A stretch of DNA of 64,000 nucleotides from Altererythrobacter rubellus (GTDB lineage: Bacteria > Pseudomonadota > Alphaproteobacteria > Sphingomonadales > Sphingomonadaceae). Under the pieces are notes generated by a model that did not search any database, was not told the origin of the DNA, and saw nothing but the letters and a program-made list of their open reading frames with translations. The position numbers and the translations under genes are program-made. This document shows positions 29,957 through 39,229 of this stretch, one piece after another. Every line of letters begins with the position of its first letter. Position 1 is the first letter of the stretch. The stretch covers positions 992,001 to 1,056,000 of the forward strand of contig NZ_CP127221.1 in the NCBI RefSeq assembly GCF_030284385.1, in the 5' to 3' direction.

Positions 29957-30020
29957 AACCTTTTGCTGGTTTTCTCCGTTGGCAATGTAAGAGAGTTTCT
30001 CGAACAGCGGAGCCAGAGTT

Positions 30021-30917
30021 ATGTGCGATGAAGAAAAGATCACCCGTTGGGCTCGCGAAGGGCTGACACGGCGCGAATTTGGTATGCTTGGCGCCACTGC
30101 GGCGGTCGCGGCCTGCGCTCCTGGCAATGGCATGGCCCAAGATCAGGTAGAGACTGTGTCTTCGCCAGGATTCCCCGCGTGGACCGAGCAGGCGGTCAGT
30201 TTCGTCACCGACGATGGTACGATGGATGGCTGGCTTGTCTCCCCCACATCGGGCCCTGCACCTGCCGTAATAATCTGGCCCGATATCGCTGGTTTGAGAG
30301 AGAGCAAGAAAGCCATGGCCCGGCGGTTGGCTGACCGCGGATACACAGCGCTCGTGGTGAACCAGTATTACCGCGATACGCCAGCCCCCATTTGGAAGGA
30401 TTTCGCCGACTTTGCGGGAAATGGCGGCTGGGGACTCGCCCGTGAAATGCGCGGGAAGTTGGATGCGGATGCAATCATGCGCGACGCAAACGCTACCGTT
30501 GCCTTCCTTGACAACAGTGCGGAAGTCGACAGCGAACGCGGCATCGGAACGCAGGGCTATTGCATGGGCGGCCCCTTCACAATGTGGAGCGCCGCCGCTG
30601 TCCCATCTCGCGTAAAGGCCGCAGCCAGCTTCCACGGGGGCGGGCTGGTGCGTGAAGGCAACCCAAATAGCCCGCACAGACTGTTTGGCCAGATGGACGC
30701 CAGCCTGCTTATCGCGATTGCGCAGGATGACGATGCTGAAGCACCGGAAGAGAAAGACACACTGCGCGAGGCCGCTGCGGCTGCCGGACGCGATGCGACG
30801 GTTGAAGTCTTTGCCGGTGACCACGGTTGGTGCGTGCCCGATAGCCCCGCCTATACCGAAGCGGAAGCGGAACGAGCCTGGGCCGAGTTGCTTAACCTCT
30901 ATGAGCGTGCACTCTAG
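30021..30917 (+). CDS. Exported dienelactone hydrolase family protein
   Basis: A 298-residue alpha/beta hydrolase of the DLH family with a Tat-type leader (LTRREFGMLGATAAVAAC). The AC within a lipobox-like context allows lipid attachment. The nucleophile is a cysteine in TQGYCMGGPF, as in carboxymethylenebutenolidase; the acid is in the IAQDDDAE region and the His in FAGDHGWCVPD. A general role in lactone or ester hydrolysis outside the cytoplasm is inferred; most such paralogs are uncharacterised. It sits 64 bp after ada on the same strand, but no link to alkylation repair is evident. Confidence 0.85.
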   Translation: MCDEEKITRWAREGLTRREFGMLGATAAVAACAPGNGMAQDQVETVSSPGFPAWTEQAVSFVTDDGTMDGWLVSPTSGPAPAVIIWPDIAGLRESKKAMARRLADRGYTALVVNQYYRDTPAPIWKDFADFAGNGGWGLAREMRGKLDADAIMRDANATVAFLDNSAEVDSERGIGTQGYCMGGPFTMWSAAAVPSRVKAAASFHGGGLVREGNPNSPHRLFGQMDASLLIAIAQDDDAEAPEEKDTLREAAAAAGRDATVEVFAGDHGWCVPDSPAYTEAEAERAWAELLNLYERAL

Positions 30918-31130
30918 GGAGAACTGGAGCAAACCGCTCCACTATTCCAACAGCACGGAACACATGGAATACAGTTCAGGCGCGAAACCTGTTCGGTCCT
31001 GCGAAAGGCGACTTGACTGTATTATCAACACTTTGAAAGAGTCTTCGCCCTTATCGCCAGTTCGCGCTGTGTAGGAGAGAGTTCCCTCGAAATCCGGACC
31101 TCATGTCGGAGCAGTCTCCGAAGCCGAAGC

Positions 31131-33050
31131 CTATTTTTGTTTAGGCCCGGCGCGCTTGCCTTTGGGCTTGCCCGCACCCTTGCCTTTGAAACCTGATTTG
31201 GGTTTTCCCGAAGATGGCTTGCCGGTGAATGGGTCGCTTCTGCCTTCGCCGCCAGAGCGCGGCGTATCCTTCCTGTCGCGCTTGTCTTTGAAGCGAGGCT
31301 TGCCGCCATCACCCTTACCACCGGACCCCTTACCACCGGGGGCCTTGCCACCGGGCCCCTTGCCACCGGGCCCCTTGCGGAAAGGCTTGGCTCGCACATT
31401 CGGCGCGCCATGCTTGCGGTTATTGCGCGCTTCCACCCGCGGCCCTTCAGCGGATTCCTCGATCAGGATCGCATCCTGCTCGTCTTCGCTCGCTTCGGTA
31501 CGTTTCAAGGTGTCCGCAAACTTTGGTGCGATTGCGCGAGGGATCTGGAACCAGCTCTCGTTCGGGCCAACCCGGATCGCGCCGATTTCATTGCGCGTAA
31601 CATGTCCACGGCGGCAGATCAGCGGCATCAACCAACGCGGCTCTGCATTCTGACGGCGGCCTATGCCCATTTTGAACCAGACCACATCCTCGAAACCGGG
31701 GCGGTGACGTTCGGCCTTGGCCTTTTCGCGTGCTTCGGGTGTGTTGGCGAGCAGCTCTTCAGGTTGCGGCATCTTCGCGCGGTGCGCTTGCACAAGTGCT
31801 GCGGCGATGTCCTCTGCCGGAAGCCGTTCCATCAATTCAGCTGCGATCGCACGGTCATCATCTTCATATTCAGCCGGTGCAGTCAGCTTTTCCATCAGCC
31901 GCGCGTGATCTTTCTTGCGGATCGCCTCCGGGGTCGGCGCATCCATCCACTTCGCTTCGATCTTTGCACCGCGCAGCATGTTCTCCACGCGCTTGCGGCG
32001 ATTATAAGGCACGATGATTGCAGCGGTGCCTTTTTTGCCTGCCCGGCCTGTCCGGCCAGAGCGGTGCTGAAGCGTTTCGGCATCGCGCGGTGTCTCGACA
32101 TGGATCACTAGGCTAAGCGTCGGCAAATCGAGGCCGCGTGCGGCAACGTCTGTTGCTACGCAAACGCGGGCGCGGCGGTCGCGCATGGCTTGTAATGCCT
32201 GATTGCGCTCTTGCTGGGAGTGTTCGCCTGACAGCGCCACCACACCGAAACCGCGGTTCTGCAAAGTCGCATGCAGCCGCCGCACGCTGTCGCGCGTTGC
32301 GCAGAAACAGATCGCTGATTCCGCTTCATGAAAACGCAGCAGGTTGACGACGGCGTTTTCGATTTCAGACGGACCAACGGTGATCGCCTGATAGCTGATG
32401 TCACCGTGTCCGCGATCTTCGCCCGCCAAAGAAAGGCGCAGCGCATTGGACTGATAACGTTCTGCCAGCCGCACAATCGCGCGCGGCATAGTGGCCGAAA
32501 ACAGCAGCGTGCGGCGCGTATCCGGCGTTGCATCGAGAATTTCTTCCAAGTCGTCGCGGAAGCCCATGTCGAGCATCTCGTCCGCTTCATCGAGCACAAC
32601 CCCGACCAGGGCAGAGAGGTCTAGCGCGCCGCGCTCCAGATGGTCGCGCAAGCGGCCCGGCGTACCAACAACAATGGCTGGGCCGGAACGAAGCGCGCGG
32701 CGTTCTTTGCTCGCATCCATTCCGCCCACACAGTTTGCAATGCGCAGGCCGGCCTTTTCATAGAGCCAGCCGAGTTCGCGGCTGACTTGCAGGGCCAGTT
32801 CGCGTGTCGGCGCGATGACGAGCGCCAATGGGCGTTCGGTCAACGGTGTCCCGCGAATCTCTCCGAGCAGTTCGGGCGCAAGTGCCAGTCCAAACGCGAC
32901 CGTTTTGCCAGAGCCGGTCTGCGCAGAAACGATCAAGTCGCGTCCCGCGGCATCGGGTGCGATGGTAGCGGCCTGAACAGGGGTGGGTGCAGAATAGCCG
33001 CGCTCGGCCAGAGCCTCGCCCAGGATCGGTGGTAGGGATTCAAAAGACAT
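31131..33050 (-). CDS. DEAD-box RNA helicase with DbpA-type RNA-binding domain and repeat tail
   Basis: A 639-residue helicase. RecA domain 1 has the Q motif region YSAPTPVQAATI, SAQTGSGKTVAF, APTRELALQ, GTPGRL, LDEADEMLDMGF and SATM. RecA domain 2 ends HRSGRTGRAGKKGTAAI. A DbpA/CsdA-like RNA-binding domain (about 455-540) follows, then a basic Gly/Lys-rich tail (about 560-639) built from short GGKGP-type repeats. The nearest functional class is CsdA/DeaD, which acts in ribosome biogenesis and cold adaptation. A structured element lies in its upstream region (33134-33164), as expected for a cold-regulated leader. Its promoter region is 174 bp. Confidence 0.92.
   Translation of the reverse strand: MSFESLPPILGEALAERGYSAPTPVQAATIAPDAAGRDLIVSAQTGSGKTVAFGLALAPELLGEIRGTPLTERPLALVIAPTRELALQVSRELGWLYEKAGLRIANCVGGMDASKERRALRSGPAIVVGTPGRLRDHLERGALDLSALVGVVLDEADEMLDMGFRDDLEEILDATPDTRRTLLFSATMPRAIVRLAERYQSNALRLSLAGEDRGHGDISYQAITVGPSEIENAVVNLLRFHEAESAICFCATRDSVRRLHATLQNRGFGVVALSGEHSQQERNQALQAMRDRRARVCVATDVAARGLDLPTLSLVIHVETPRDAETLQHRSGRTGRAGKKGTAAIIVPYNRRKRVENMLRGAKIEAKWMDAPTPEAIRKKDHARLMEKLTAPAEYEDDDRAIAAELMERLPAEDIAAALVQAHRAKMPQPEELLANTPEAREKAKAERHRPGFEDVVWFKMGIGRRQNAEPRWLMPLICRRGHVTRNEIGAIRVGPNESWFQIPRAIAPKFADTLKRTEASEDEQDAILIEESAEGPRVEARNNRKHGAPNVRAKPFRKGPGGKGPGGKAPGGKGSGGKGDGGKPRFKDKRDRKDTPRSGGEGRSDPFTGKPSSGKPKSGFKGKGAGKPKGKRAGPKQK
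31311..31379. repeat. 15-bp tandem repeat in the helicase tail
   Basis: About four and a half imperfect copies of a unit close to CCACCGGGCCCCTTG encode GGKGP-like pentapeptides on the minus strand. The copies differ mainly in the last codon of the unit (GP, AP, SG and DG variants). Such arrays expand and contract by slippage. Confidence 0.75.
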
Positions 33051-33133
33051 GGTATTTCACTTGGGTAACGGCGCAGGAGTTCGCGCGGAGGGAGAGAGGC
33101 ATGAGAATAACGCGCTCTTTGCACTCATCTCAA

Positions 33134-33164
33134 ACGGGCGACGGCCAATGCCGCAAACGCCCGT
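33134..33164. promoter_or_regulatory. Stable hairpin upstream of the DEAD-box helicase gene
   Basis: ACGGGCG (33134-33140) pairs with CGCCCGT (33158-33164), and inside it CGGC (33142-33145) pairs with GCCG (33150-33153) around a CAAT loop. It lies about 85-115 bp before the helicase start and is not followed by a T-run, so a leader RNA element or operator is more likely than a terminator. Confidence 0.4.
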
Positions 33165-33224
33165 GCCGCGCCCTATAGCGACAATTGCTCCACTTGGCTT
33201 GCGTTATTTTGCAAGTGCGAAGAG

Positions 33225-33857
33225 TCAGTCCAGCTTGGGCGGGAAACCCGGCTCGCATTTCGCCATCGCACGCTGGTAGGCATCGCGCGCGCCGATACGC
33301 TTAAGATAAGCCTTCAGGTTCGGCATGTGATTGATGCTCATGTCGTTGAACGCGCGCGCGGTCGTGAGTGAGAATCCCAGCATGATGTCGGCTGTCGTGA
33401 AATTTGATCCGCCGAAATAGTCCGCTTCACCAAGCGCGGCTTCCAGATGGGCCCAGGCATTGGTAACGCGCTTCATCAGCGGCGGGGGCATTTCAGCTTG
33501 AACTGCATTCACCGCGATCATCATCATGCCATTGGTCATCAGCGTCGCATTGGCGAAGTGATACCAATAGAGGTGGCGCGCAAAATCGGGGTCGGTGGGG
33601 CCGGGCACCAGCTGTGTATCAGGCGCATATTTGCCGACGATGTAATCCATGATCGCCCCGCTTTCTCCCAGCACGAGATCGCCATCCTCAATTACAGGCG
33701 CAATTTCCATTGGATGGAGCGCTTTGAGTTCGGGTGGGGCAAGCCGTGTTTCGGGATCGCGGTTATAGAGCTTCAGATCATATTCGAGCCCCAGCTCCTC
33801 GCAAAGCCAGACGATACGTTCGGATTGCGAAATGCGCAGGTGGTGGACGGTCAGCAT
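33225..33857 (-). CDS. Glutathione S-transferase family protein
   Basis: A 210-residue GST. The N-terminal thioredoxin-like domain begins MLTVHHLRISQSERIVWLCE and contains the glutathione-binding cis-Pro and Ser segment, PVIEDGDLVLGESGAIMDYI. The C-terminal helical domain has the GGSNFTTADIMLGFSL motif (N-capping box region). The SQSER segment places a Ser where beta- or theta-class enzymes have the catalytic residue. It lies 12 bp downstream of the photolyase gene on the same strand. The substrate is unknown. Confidence 0.9.
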   Translation of the reverse strand: MLTVHHLRISQSERIVWLCEELGLEYDLKLYNRDPETRLAPPELKALHPMEIAPVIEDGDLVLGESGAIMDYIVGKYAPDTQLVPGPTDPDFARHLYWYHFANATLMTNGMMMIAVNAVQAEMPPPLMKRVTNAWAHLEAALGEADYFGGSNFTTADIMLGFSLTTARAFNDMSINHMPNLKAYLKRIGARDAYQRAMAKCEPGFPPKLD

Positions 33858-33869
33858 GTCTGGTTCTCC

Positions 33870-35432
33870 CTAGGTGTAGCGCGCCCAGCCTTTGCTGGCC
33901 GGCTGCAGAGAGTCGAGGAAATTCTCCGCACTATCAAGATATTCGCGCCGTTTCTCTTCGCCCATCCGGTCCCAGGTCGAATAGATTCGCCCGATGCGGT
34001 GATTGCTTTCCAGCTGGTCGCGATTTCGGTCCATGAAATGCCAATAGAGCGGGTTGAAGGGGCAGGCACCTTCGCCGGTTTTCTTCGACACGGAATAGCG
34101 GCATTGCTTGCAGTAATCGGACATCTTGTTGATGTAATTTCCGCTCGCCGCATAAGGCTTTGTCGCGAGCTTCCCGCCATCGGCATACAGGATCATGCCA
34201 ACCACATTGGGCAGCTCAACCCAGTCATAGGCATCGGCATAGACCGCCAGAAACCAGTCCTGCACATCGCGTGGATTGATGCCGGCAAGCAGAGCGAAAT
34301 TCCCGAGCACCATCAGCCTCTGGATATGGTGTGCGTGCGCGTTTTCGCGCGTAGAGCGAATGCTGTCTGCCATGCACCGCATGTCGGTTTCGCCGGTCCA
34401 GTAAAATTGGGGAAGGGCGCGCTGGGCGTTCAGTGCGTTGCGGCTCTCCAGTTCTGGCATGAAGTGCCAGTAGAAGCCGCGGACATACTCGCGCCAACCA
34501 ATGATCTGGCGGATGAAGCCTTCAACCGAATTGAGCGGCGCATTGTCTTCTTCATAGGCTTGCTGCGCACGCTCGCACAGTTCCAGCAGGTCGAGCAGGC
34601 CCAGGTTGATGCTCGTTGACAGCATGGAGTGGTAGAGATCGTCAGACCCGTGCACCATCGCGTCCTGATAAGGGCCGAATTTCTCGATCCGTTCTGCGAA
34701 GAAGGCATCGGCGGCTTCCTCTGCCTGCGCGCGCGTAACGGGCCATTCGAAGTGCTCCAGCGATCCAAAGTGATTGCCAAACTGGCCTTCGACCAATTCG
34801 ATCACTTCGCGTGTAATTTCGTCCGGTTCGAATTTCGGCCGTGCGGGCGGGTCCATGCTGTCTTTGGGAGGCTGGCGGTTTTCCTTGTCGAGATTCCATT
34901 CACCGCCGACAGGCTTGCCGTCGCCGCGCATGAGAAAACCGGTTTTCTTGCGCATTTCGCGATAGAAATACTCCATCGTCAGATGCTTGCGACCCTCGGC
35001 CCATGCCTCGAATTCGGCATGCGAGCAAAGGAAACGGTCATCCGGCAGAATCTCGACGTCACAGACGAACTTGTCTGGCCATTCGTCCTGCATCTGGTGC
35101 ACGCGCCACTCGCTTGCTTCCACCACATGGACTGCGCGGGGATCATAGCGCCCGATTGCGCGCGCGACTTCGCCGGTGAAGCTGCCCGAATTGTCCGCAT
35201 CGGTCAGCTTTATGTAATCGACCGTCCATCCGGCTTCCCGAAGTTCGGCCGCAAAATGCCGCATAGCGGAGAATATCAGCGCGATCTTTTGCTTGTGATG
35301 TTTGACGTAGGTCGCCTCGTCCCAAACCTCCATCATCAGGATGACGGTATCGTCCTGCGTGCGTCCGCGAAGGCTGGCCAGATTGCGGGTCAGCTGATCG
35401 CCGAGGATGGGGACAAGGATCGGTTGAGGCAT
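33870..35432 (-). CDS. phrB: Iron-sulfur (6-4) photolyase / FeS-BCP cryptochrome, PhrB type
   Basis: A 520-residue member of the bacterial photolyase-cryptochrome class carrying FAD, a ribolumazine-type antenna and a [4Fe-4S] cluster; Agrobacterium PhrB repairs (6-4) photoproducts. The N-terminal domain begins ILVPILGDQLTRNLASLRG. The C-terminal FAD domain has SVEGFIRQIIGWREYVRGFY and WVELPNVVGMILYADGG. Cluster cysteines are visible at 441, 444 and 457 (YCKQC, GACPFNPLYW), with the same 3- and 13-residue spacing as PhrB C438/C441/C454, and a fourth in DMRCMADS near 353. It overlaps no neighbour; GST lies 12 bp downstream and priA 33 bp upstream. Confidence 0.93.
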   Translation of the reverse strand: MPQPILVPILGDQLTRNLASLRGRTQDDTVILMMEVWDEATYVKHHKQKIALIFSAMRHFAAELREAGWTVDYIKLTDADNSGSFTGEVARAIGRYDPRAVHVVEASEWRVHQMQDEWPDKFVCDVEILPDDRFLCSHAEFEAWAEGRKHLTMEYFYREMRKKTGFLMRGDGKPVGGEWNLDKENRQPPKDSMDPPARPKFEPDEITREVIELVEGQFGNHFGSLEHFEWPVTRAQAEEAADAFFAERIEKFGPYQDAMVHGSDDLYHSMLSTSINLGLLDLLELCERAQQAYEEDNAPLNSVEGFIRQIIGWREYVRGFYWHFMPELESRNALNAQRALPQFYWTGETDMRCMADSIRSTRENAHAHHIQRLMVLGNFALLAGINPRDVQDWFLAVYADAYDWVELPNVVGMILYADGGKLATKPYAASGNYINKMSDYCKQCRYSVSKKTGEGACPFNPLYWHFMDRNRDQLESNHRIGRIYSTWDRMGEEKRREYLDSAENFLDSLQPASKGWARYT

Positions 35433-35465
35433 AGCTACTCAATGAGCGAGCACGAGATTGGTGCC

Positions 35466-37631
35466 TCAAACAAAGCTGTAGGGGTCAATGTCGATCCCGA
35501 TGCGCACGCCGGGCGGGAATTCCTGCGTTGCGATCCACTCCGTTATGACCTTTTGCAGGTTTGCGCTGCGCCGCGCGTTGACGAGGAAGCGGTGGCGGTA
35601 TCGCCCGCGCAGCATGGCGAGCGGAGCCGGGGCAGGGCCCAGGATTGCGACATCGTCCACATGCGGGCGAATATCGCCCAGCCGGTTTGCCGCTTGCCGG
35701 GCTTCCGCATCGTCCTCAGACGAGATGATAATCGCCGCCCAGCGCCCGAATGGCGGCGCGCCGACATATCGCCGGGCTTCGGTTTCGGCTTCATAGAAAG
35801 CATCCCGGTTGCCTTCAGCCAATGCGGCGATAACCGGCGCGTCAACATGGCGCGTCTGGATTAGGACTTCGCCCGGCTTTGCTCCGCGTCCCGCGCGTCC
35901 GGCGGCTTGGGAAACTTGCTGATAGGTGCGCTCGCCCGCGCGTAAGTCGCCGCCCTCCAGGCCCAGATCCGCATCGACCACGCCCACCAGCGTCAGTTCG
36001 GGGAAGTGAAAGCCCTTGGTGACCAGCTGCGTACCGATGATGATATCGATCGCACCAGCCTCTGCCGCGGCGATGAACTCGGCGGCTTTCTCAGGTGAGT
36101 TGAGCGTATCCGAAGTTGCGACCGCGATGCGCGCTTCGGGAAACAGTTCGCGCACTTCATCGGCAATCCGTTCAACCCCGGGCCCGCAAGCGACCAGACA
36201 ATCGGGCTCGCCGCATTCGGGGCAAGTCGCGGGCGGCGTTTCCTCATGTCCGCAATGATGGCACGCCAGCCGCTGAGACAGGCGATGCTCGACCAGCCAC
36301 GCGCTGCAATTTGTGCATTGAAACCGGAACCCGCAATTGCGGCATAGCGTTAGCGGGGCATAGCCACGCCGGTTGAGGAACAGCAGCGATTGCTCTTTCT
36401 TCGCAAGCCGATCTTCCAGCGCTTCGACCAATCGCGGCGCGAGCCAGCGCTGCCGGTCGGGCGGTTCCTCAGTCAGGTCAATCGTGTCGATATGCGGAAG
36501 CTGTGCCCCGCCAAAGCGGCTGGGCAGATCGAGTTTTTCGTAGATGCCGCTTTCGGCCATTTGCAGGCTTTCCAAGGCAGGCGTTGCGCTGGCGAGCACC
36601 ACGGGAAAGCCTTCAAACCGCGCGCGCATTACAGAGACATCGCGCGCATTGTAGCGCACGCCGTCATCCTGTTTGAAGCTGACTTCGTGCGCCTCGTCGA
36701 CCACAATCAGGCCGAGATTGGCATAGGGCAGGAACAACGCCGATCGCGCGCCGACCACGACTTGCGCCGAACCCTCCGAAATCGCGCGCCATGCGCGACG
36801 TCGTTCAGTGGACTTTAGCGATGAATGCCATTGCACCGGCGCTGCGCCAAAGCGTCCTTCGAAACGATTGAGAAAATTCTCTGTCAGCGCGATCTCAGGC
36901 AGCAGGACCAGCACTTGCTTGCCCTTGCGAATGGCCGCGGCGACCGGTTCGAAATAGGTTTCGGTCTTGCCCGATCCGGTCACCCCGTCGAGCAGGAAAG
37001 GCGCAAATTCCTCGGCCTCCACAGCTTGAACCAGCCGGTCTGCCACTTCGCGTTGGTCGGGTGACAGATCAGGCACATCGTGATCCGGGTCGGCGGGCGG
37101 GAATGGACGGTCGATTGCGACAGAGATCGGCTCGATAACCCCTTGCCCAACCAGCCCGCGCAGAACAGCTTCGGATACGCCTGCGATGCCTGCAAGCTCG
37201 CGAATTGTAGCTTGCTCGCCTTGCAACGCTTCGATCGCTTGCTCGCGTTGCGGCGTCATCCTTTCGGGTATCCCGCCTGACAGCCGATATTCGGTCATAG
37301 TGGCCGGGCCATTGAGTGCGCCGCCGGAGGAAATCACCATCCGCGCGACCGAGCTCATCGGGGCACAGTAATAGTCCGCTGTCCACTCAATCAAGCGGCG
37401 CAATGCGCTTGAGAGAGGCGGGACCGGAAGGACTTCAATAATTGGGCGAAGCTTGTGATCTGGAACCTCGTCGGTAACAAGCCGATCTGGTTCCCAAACT
37501 ATGCCGGTCAATTGCCGCGGGCCAAGCGGAGCGATAACGACATTGCCGGGCACAACCTCAACCCCTTCGGGCACACGGTAATCCAGCACACCCAAAGCAC
37601 GGTTGAAAACAAGAAGGCGGATACGTCGCAT
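35466..37631 (-). CDS. priA: Primosomal replication restart helicase PriA
   Basis: Reloads the replisome at stalled forks. About 721 residues. The N-terminal 3'-OH-binding domain begins RIRLLVFNRALGVLDYRVPE. The helicase core has LDGVTGSGKTETYFEPVAA, VDEAHEVSFKQDDGVRYNAR, and the cysteine-rich zinc-binding insert (CRNCGFRFQCTNC, CHHCGHEE, CPECGE). It ends with ERTYQQVSQAAGRAGRGAKP and a C-terminal domain. The ATG at 37631 starts at the conserved beginning; an ATG at 37658 would add nine residues. Full length. Confidence 0.95.
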   Translation of the reverse strand: MRRIRLLVFNRALGVLDYRVPEGVEVVPGNVVIAPLGPRQLTGIVWEPDRLVTDEVPDHKLRPIIEVLPVPPLSSALRRLIEWTADYYCAPMSSVARMVISSGGALNGPATMTEYRLSGGIPERMTPQREQAIEALQGEQATIRELAGIAGVSEAVLRGLVGQGVIEPISVAIDRPFPPADPDHDVPDLSPDQREVADRLVQAVEAEEFAPFLLDGVTGSGKTETYFEPVAAAIRKGKQVLVLLPEIALTENFLNRFEGRFGAAPVQWHSSLKSTERRRAWRAISEGSAQVVVGARSALFLPYANLGLIVVDEAHEVSFKQDDGVRYNARDVSVMRARFEGFPVVLASATPALESLQMAESGIYEKLDLPSRFGGAQLPHIDTIDLTEEPPDRQRWLAPRLVEALEDRLAKKEQSLLFLNRRGYAPLTLCRNCGFRFQCTNCSAWLVEHRLSQRLACHHCGHEETPPATCPECGEPDCLVACGPGVERIADEVRELFPEARIAVATSDTLNSPEKAAEFIAAAEAGAIDIIIGTQLVTKGFHFPELTLVGVVDADLGLEGGDLRAGERTYQQVSQAAGRAGRGAKPGEVLIQTRHVDAPVIAALAEGNRDAFYEAETEARRYVGAPPFGRWAAIIISSEDDAEARQAANRLGDIRPHVDDVAILGPAPAPLAMLRGRYRHRFLVNARRSANLQKVITEWIATQEFPPGVRIGIDIDPYSFV

Positions 37632-37718
37632 AAGAGCCTGCCAATATGGGCCTCTCATGCCATCAACTACAAGCGGGGATGCCCGCGATATGAACGGCTA
37701 AGCGTACCGCCGCGCGTA

Positions 37719-38382
37719 TCAGAACGTGTAGGACACCCCGGTCAGCGGTGCATGGCCGACCCGATCTGGCGCATTGTCGCGGAAGTCCTGCTGACGCAGA
37801 TTAGGTCAGGCTGAGCGACAGTTTGTCATTCACATCATGCGCCACACCGAACTGCGTTCGCAGGCCGGTCAGGCCGTCCTGTCCGCCCTTGCTGGTGCTG
37901 CGCACGGTAAGAAACAGTTCTGCATCTGTCCTAAAGCTCCAGTCGCCGCTATCGTTGATGGGCACCACAACGCCCAAGCGCGGACGGATGCGAAAGCCCA
38001 TGCGGCTTTGATCTTCGACCCAGCGTTCTTCCAATCGAACCCGTGTTCGAATGTAGCCATGTTTGCCCGAAAGCTGCTGGGTCATGCGAACTTCGTCAAA
38101 GCCACCATCATTCTCGCGTTGGTCCAGCGCCCCGGAGAGGGTGAAGGTTTCGTTCAAATCATGGTGCAGCCATGCCCTCACGAAGTAAGTATCGGCTCTG
38201 CCGTCGCTTGCGCTGCGAAATCGTTGCGCCGTTTCCAGTTCGATCGAGTCATGTTTCGACAGATCATACTCGATCGAAGGGTTGAGCCACACTTCGAAGG
38301 CATCATCGGCAGCATGCGCAGCAGTGGTCATCGCTGCGAGCGACAGGCCAAGCATCAGTTTTGGCAGAATTGCGGGTTTCAT
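37719..38382 (-). pseudogene. DUF2490-like secreted beta-barrel protein, frameshifted near the C-terminus
   Basis: An ATG at 38382 with AGGAAAAG upstream starts a protein with a signal peptide (ending AAHAAD) and amphipathic beta-strands typical of DUF2490 outer-membrane proteins (LNPSIEYDLSKHDSIELETA, YFVRAWLHHDLNETFTLSG). It stops at TAA (37801-37803) after residue 193, ending KLSLSLT. In the next frame, directly abutting, an open stretch of 26 codons reads NAPDRVGHAPLTGVSYTF at its end. That gives the aromatic C-terminus expected of an outer-membrane barrel. Restoring two bases (for example TA at ACCTA|AT) joins the frames. So the gene is either a recent frameshift mutant or carries a sequence error. 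Confidence 0.75.
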
Positions 38383-38560
38383 CGCACTTTTCCTCAACGG
38401 TCATTTGTTCATCGCCCGTCGTCTAGGTGATTATGCCTAACACCGGGTTGACCATCCTGAATTCACCCCAACTGTGGCTTTCGCGGTGCGCGCACTGTCC
38501 GCGGGGCACCAGCATGCGCTAGAGCGTAAGCGATTCGAATCCATGATGCGGAGCCAAGCC

Positions 38561-39214
38561 ATGAAGTTCTTTGCCGACACAGCCGAAATTGACGACATCA
38601 AGGAACTGGCAGCGACCGGCCTGCTCGATGGTGTCACCACCAATCCCTCGCTGATCGCCAAGTCGGGCCGCGATTTCATGGAGGTGACGAAGGAAATCTG
38701 TGGGATCACCGATGGGCCCGTTTCTGCAGAAGTCGTCGCGCTGGATCATGAAACCATGATGAAAGAGGCAGAAGTCCTCCGTAAGATCGCGGACAATGTC
38801 TGTATCAAGGTGCCGCTGACGATTGATGGCCTAAAGACCTGCAAGGCGCTGACCAGCGATGGCACGATGGTCAATGTCACGCTGTGCTTCAGCGCCAATC
38901 AGGCTCTGCTCGCGGCGAAGGCCGGTGCGACATTCATCAGCCCCTTTGTCGGTCGCCACGATGACAACGGCTTTGATGGAATGGAGCTGATCGAAGATAT
39001 CCGCCTGATTTACGACAATTACGAATTCGGCACGGAAATCCTGGTCGCAAGTGTGCGCCATGTCACCCATGTGCTGCAAAGTGCGAAGATTGGAGCCGAC
39101 GTTATGACTGCGCCGCCCAAGGTGATCAAAGCGCTGTTTAATCACGTCCTGACAGATAAAGGGATTGAAGGCTTCCTGAAGGACTGGCAAGCGACCGGGC
39201 AATCAATAGTTTAA
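38561..39214 (+). CDS. fsa: Transaldolase / fructose-6-phosphate aldolase family protein
   Basis: A 217-residue TIM-barrel aldolase of the small transaldolase (FSA/TalC) subfamily. It starts [20 protein letters not shown], then [17 protein letters not shown], has the Schiff-base Lys at 83 in CIKVPLT, then [20 protein letters not shown] and [12 protein letters not shown]. By length it is subfamily 3, where members act as transaldolase or fructose-6-phosphate aldolase. The ATG at 38561 follows GGAG; a longer upstream frame lacks similarity. cobT starts 16 bp downstream. Confidence 0.94.
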   Translation: MKFFADTAEIDDIKELAATGLLDGVTTNPSLIAKSGRDFMEVTKEICGITDGPVSAEVVALDHETMMKEAEVLRKIADNVCIKVPLTIDGLKTCKALTSDGTMVNVTLCFSANQALLAAKAGATFISPFVGRHDDNGFDGMELIEDIRLIYDNYEFGTEILVASVRHVTHVLQSAKIGADVMTAPPKVIKALFNHVLTDKGIEGFLKDWQATGQSIV

Positions 39215-39229
39215 TGTTCGGAGCCGTCT

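Noticed and set aside
27260..30133. Very long minus-strand open frame that would add about 430 residues to the trypsin-like protease
   Set aside because: The extra part is antisense to ada and the hydrolase region and rich in Arg, His and Cys as expected for a shadow frame; the signal peptide near 28846 marks the real start.
31106..31121. Perfect hairpin TCGGAG-CAGT-CTCCGA just beyond the DEAD-box helicase stop
   Set aside because: The stem is only 6 bp and the minus-strand side that would be transcribed is not followed by a T-run; too weak to call a terminator.
33447..34619. 390- and 411-codon plus-strand frames antisense to the GST, photolyase and priA genes
   Set aside because: No conserved motif, composition typical of antisense shadows, and full-length real genes on the other strand.
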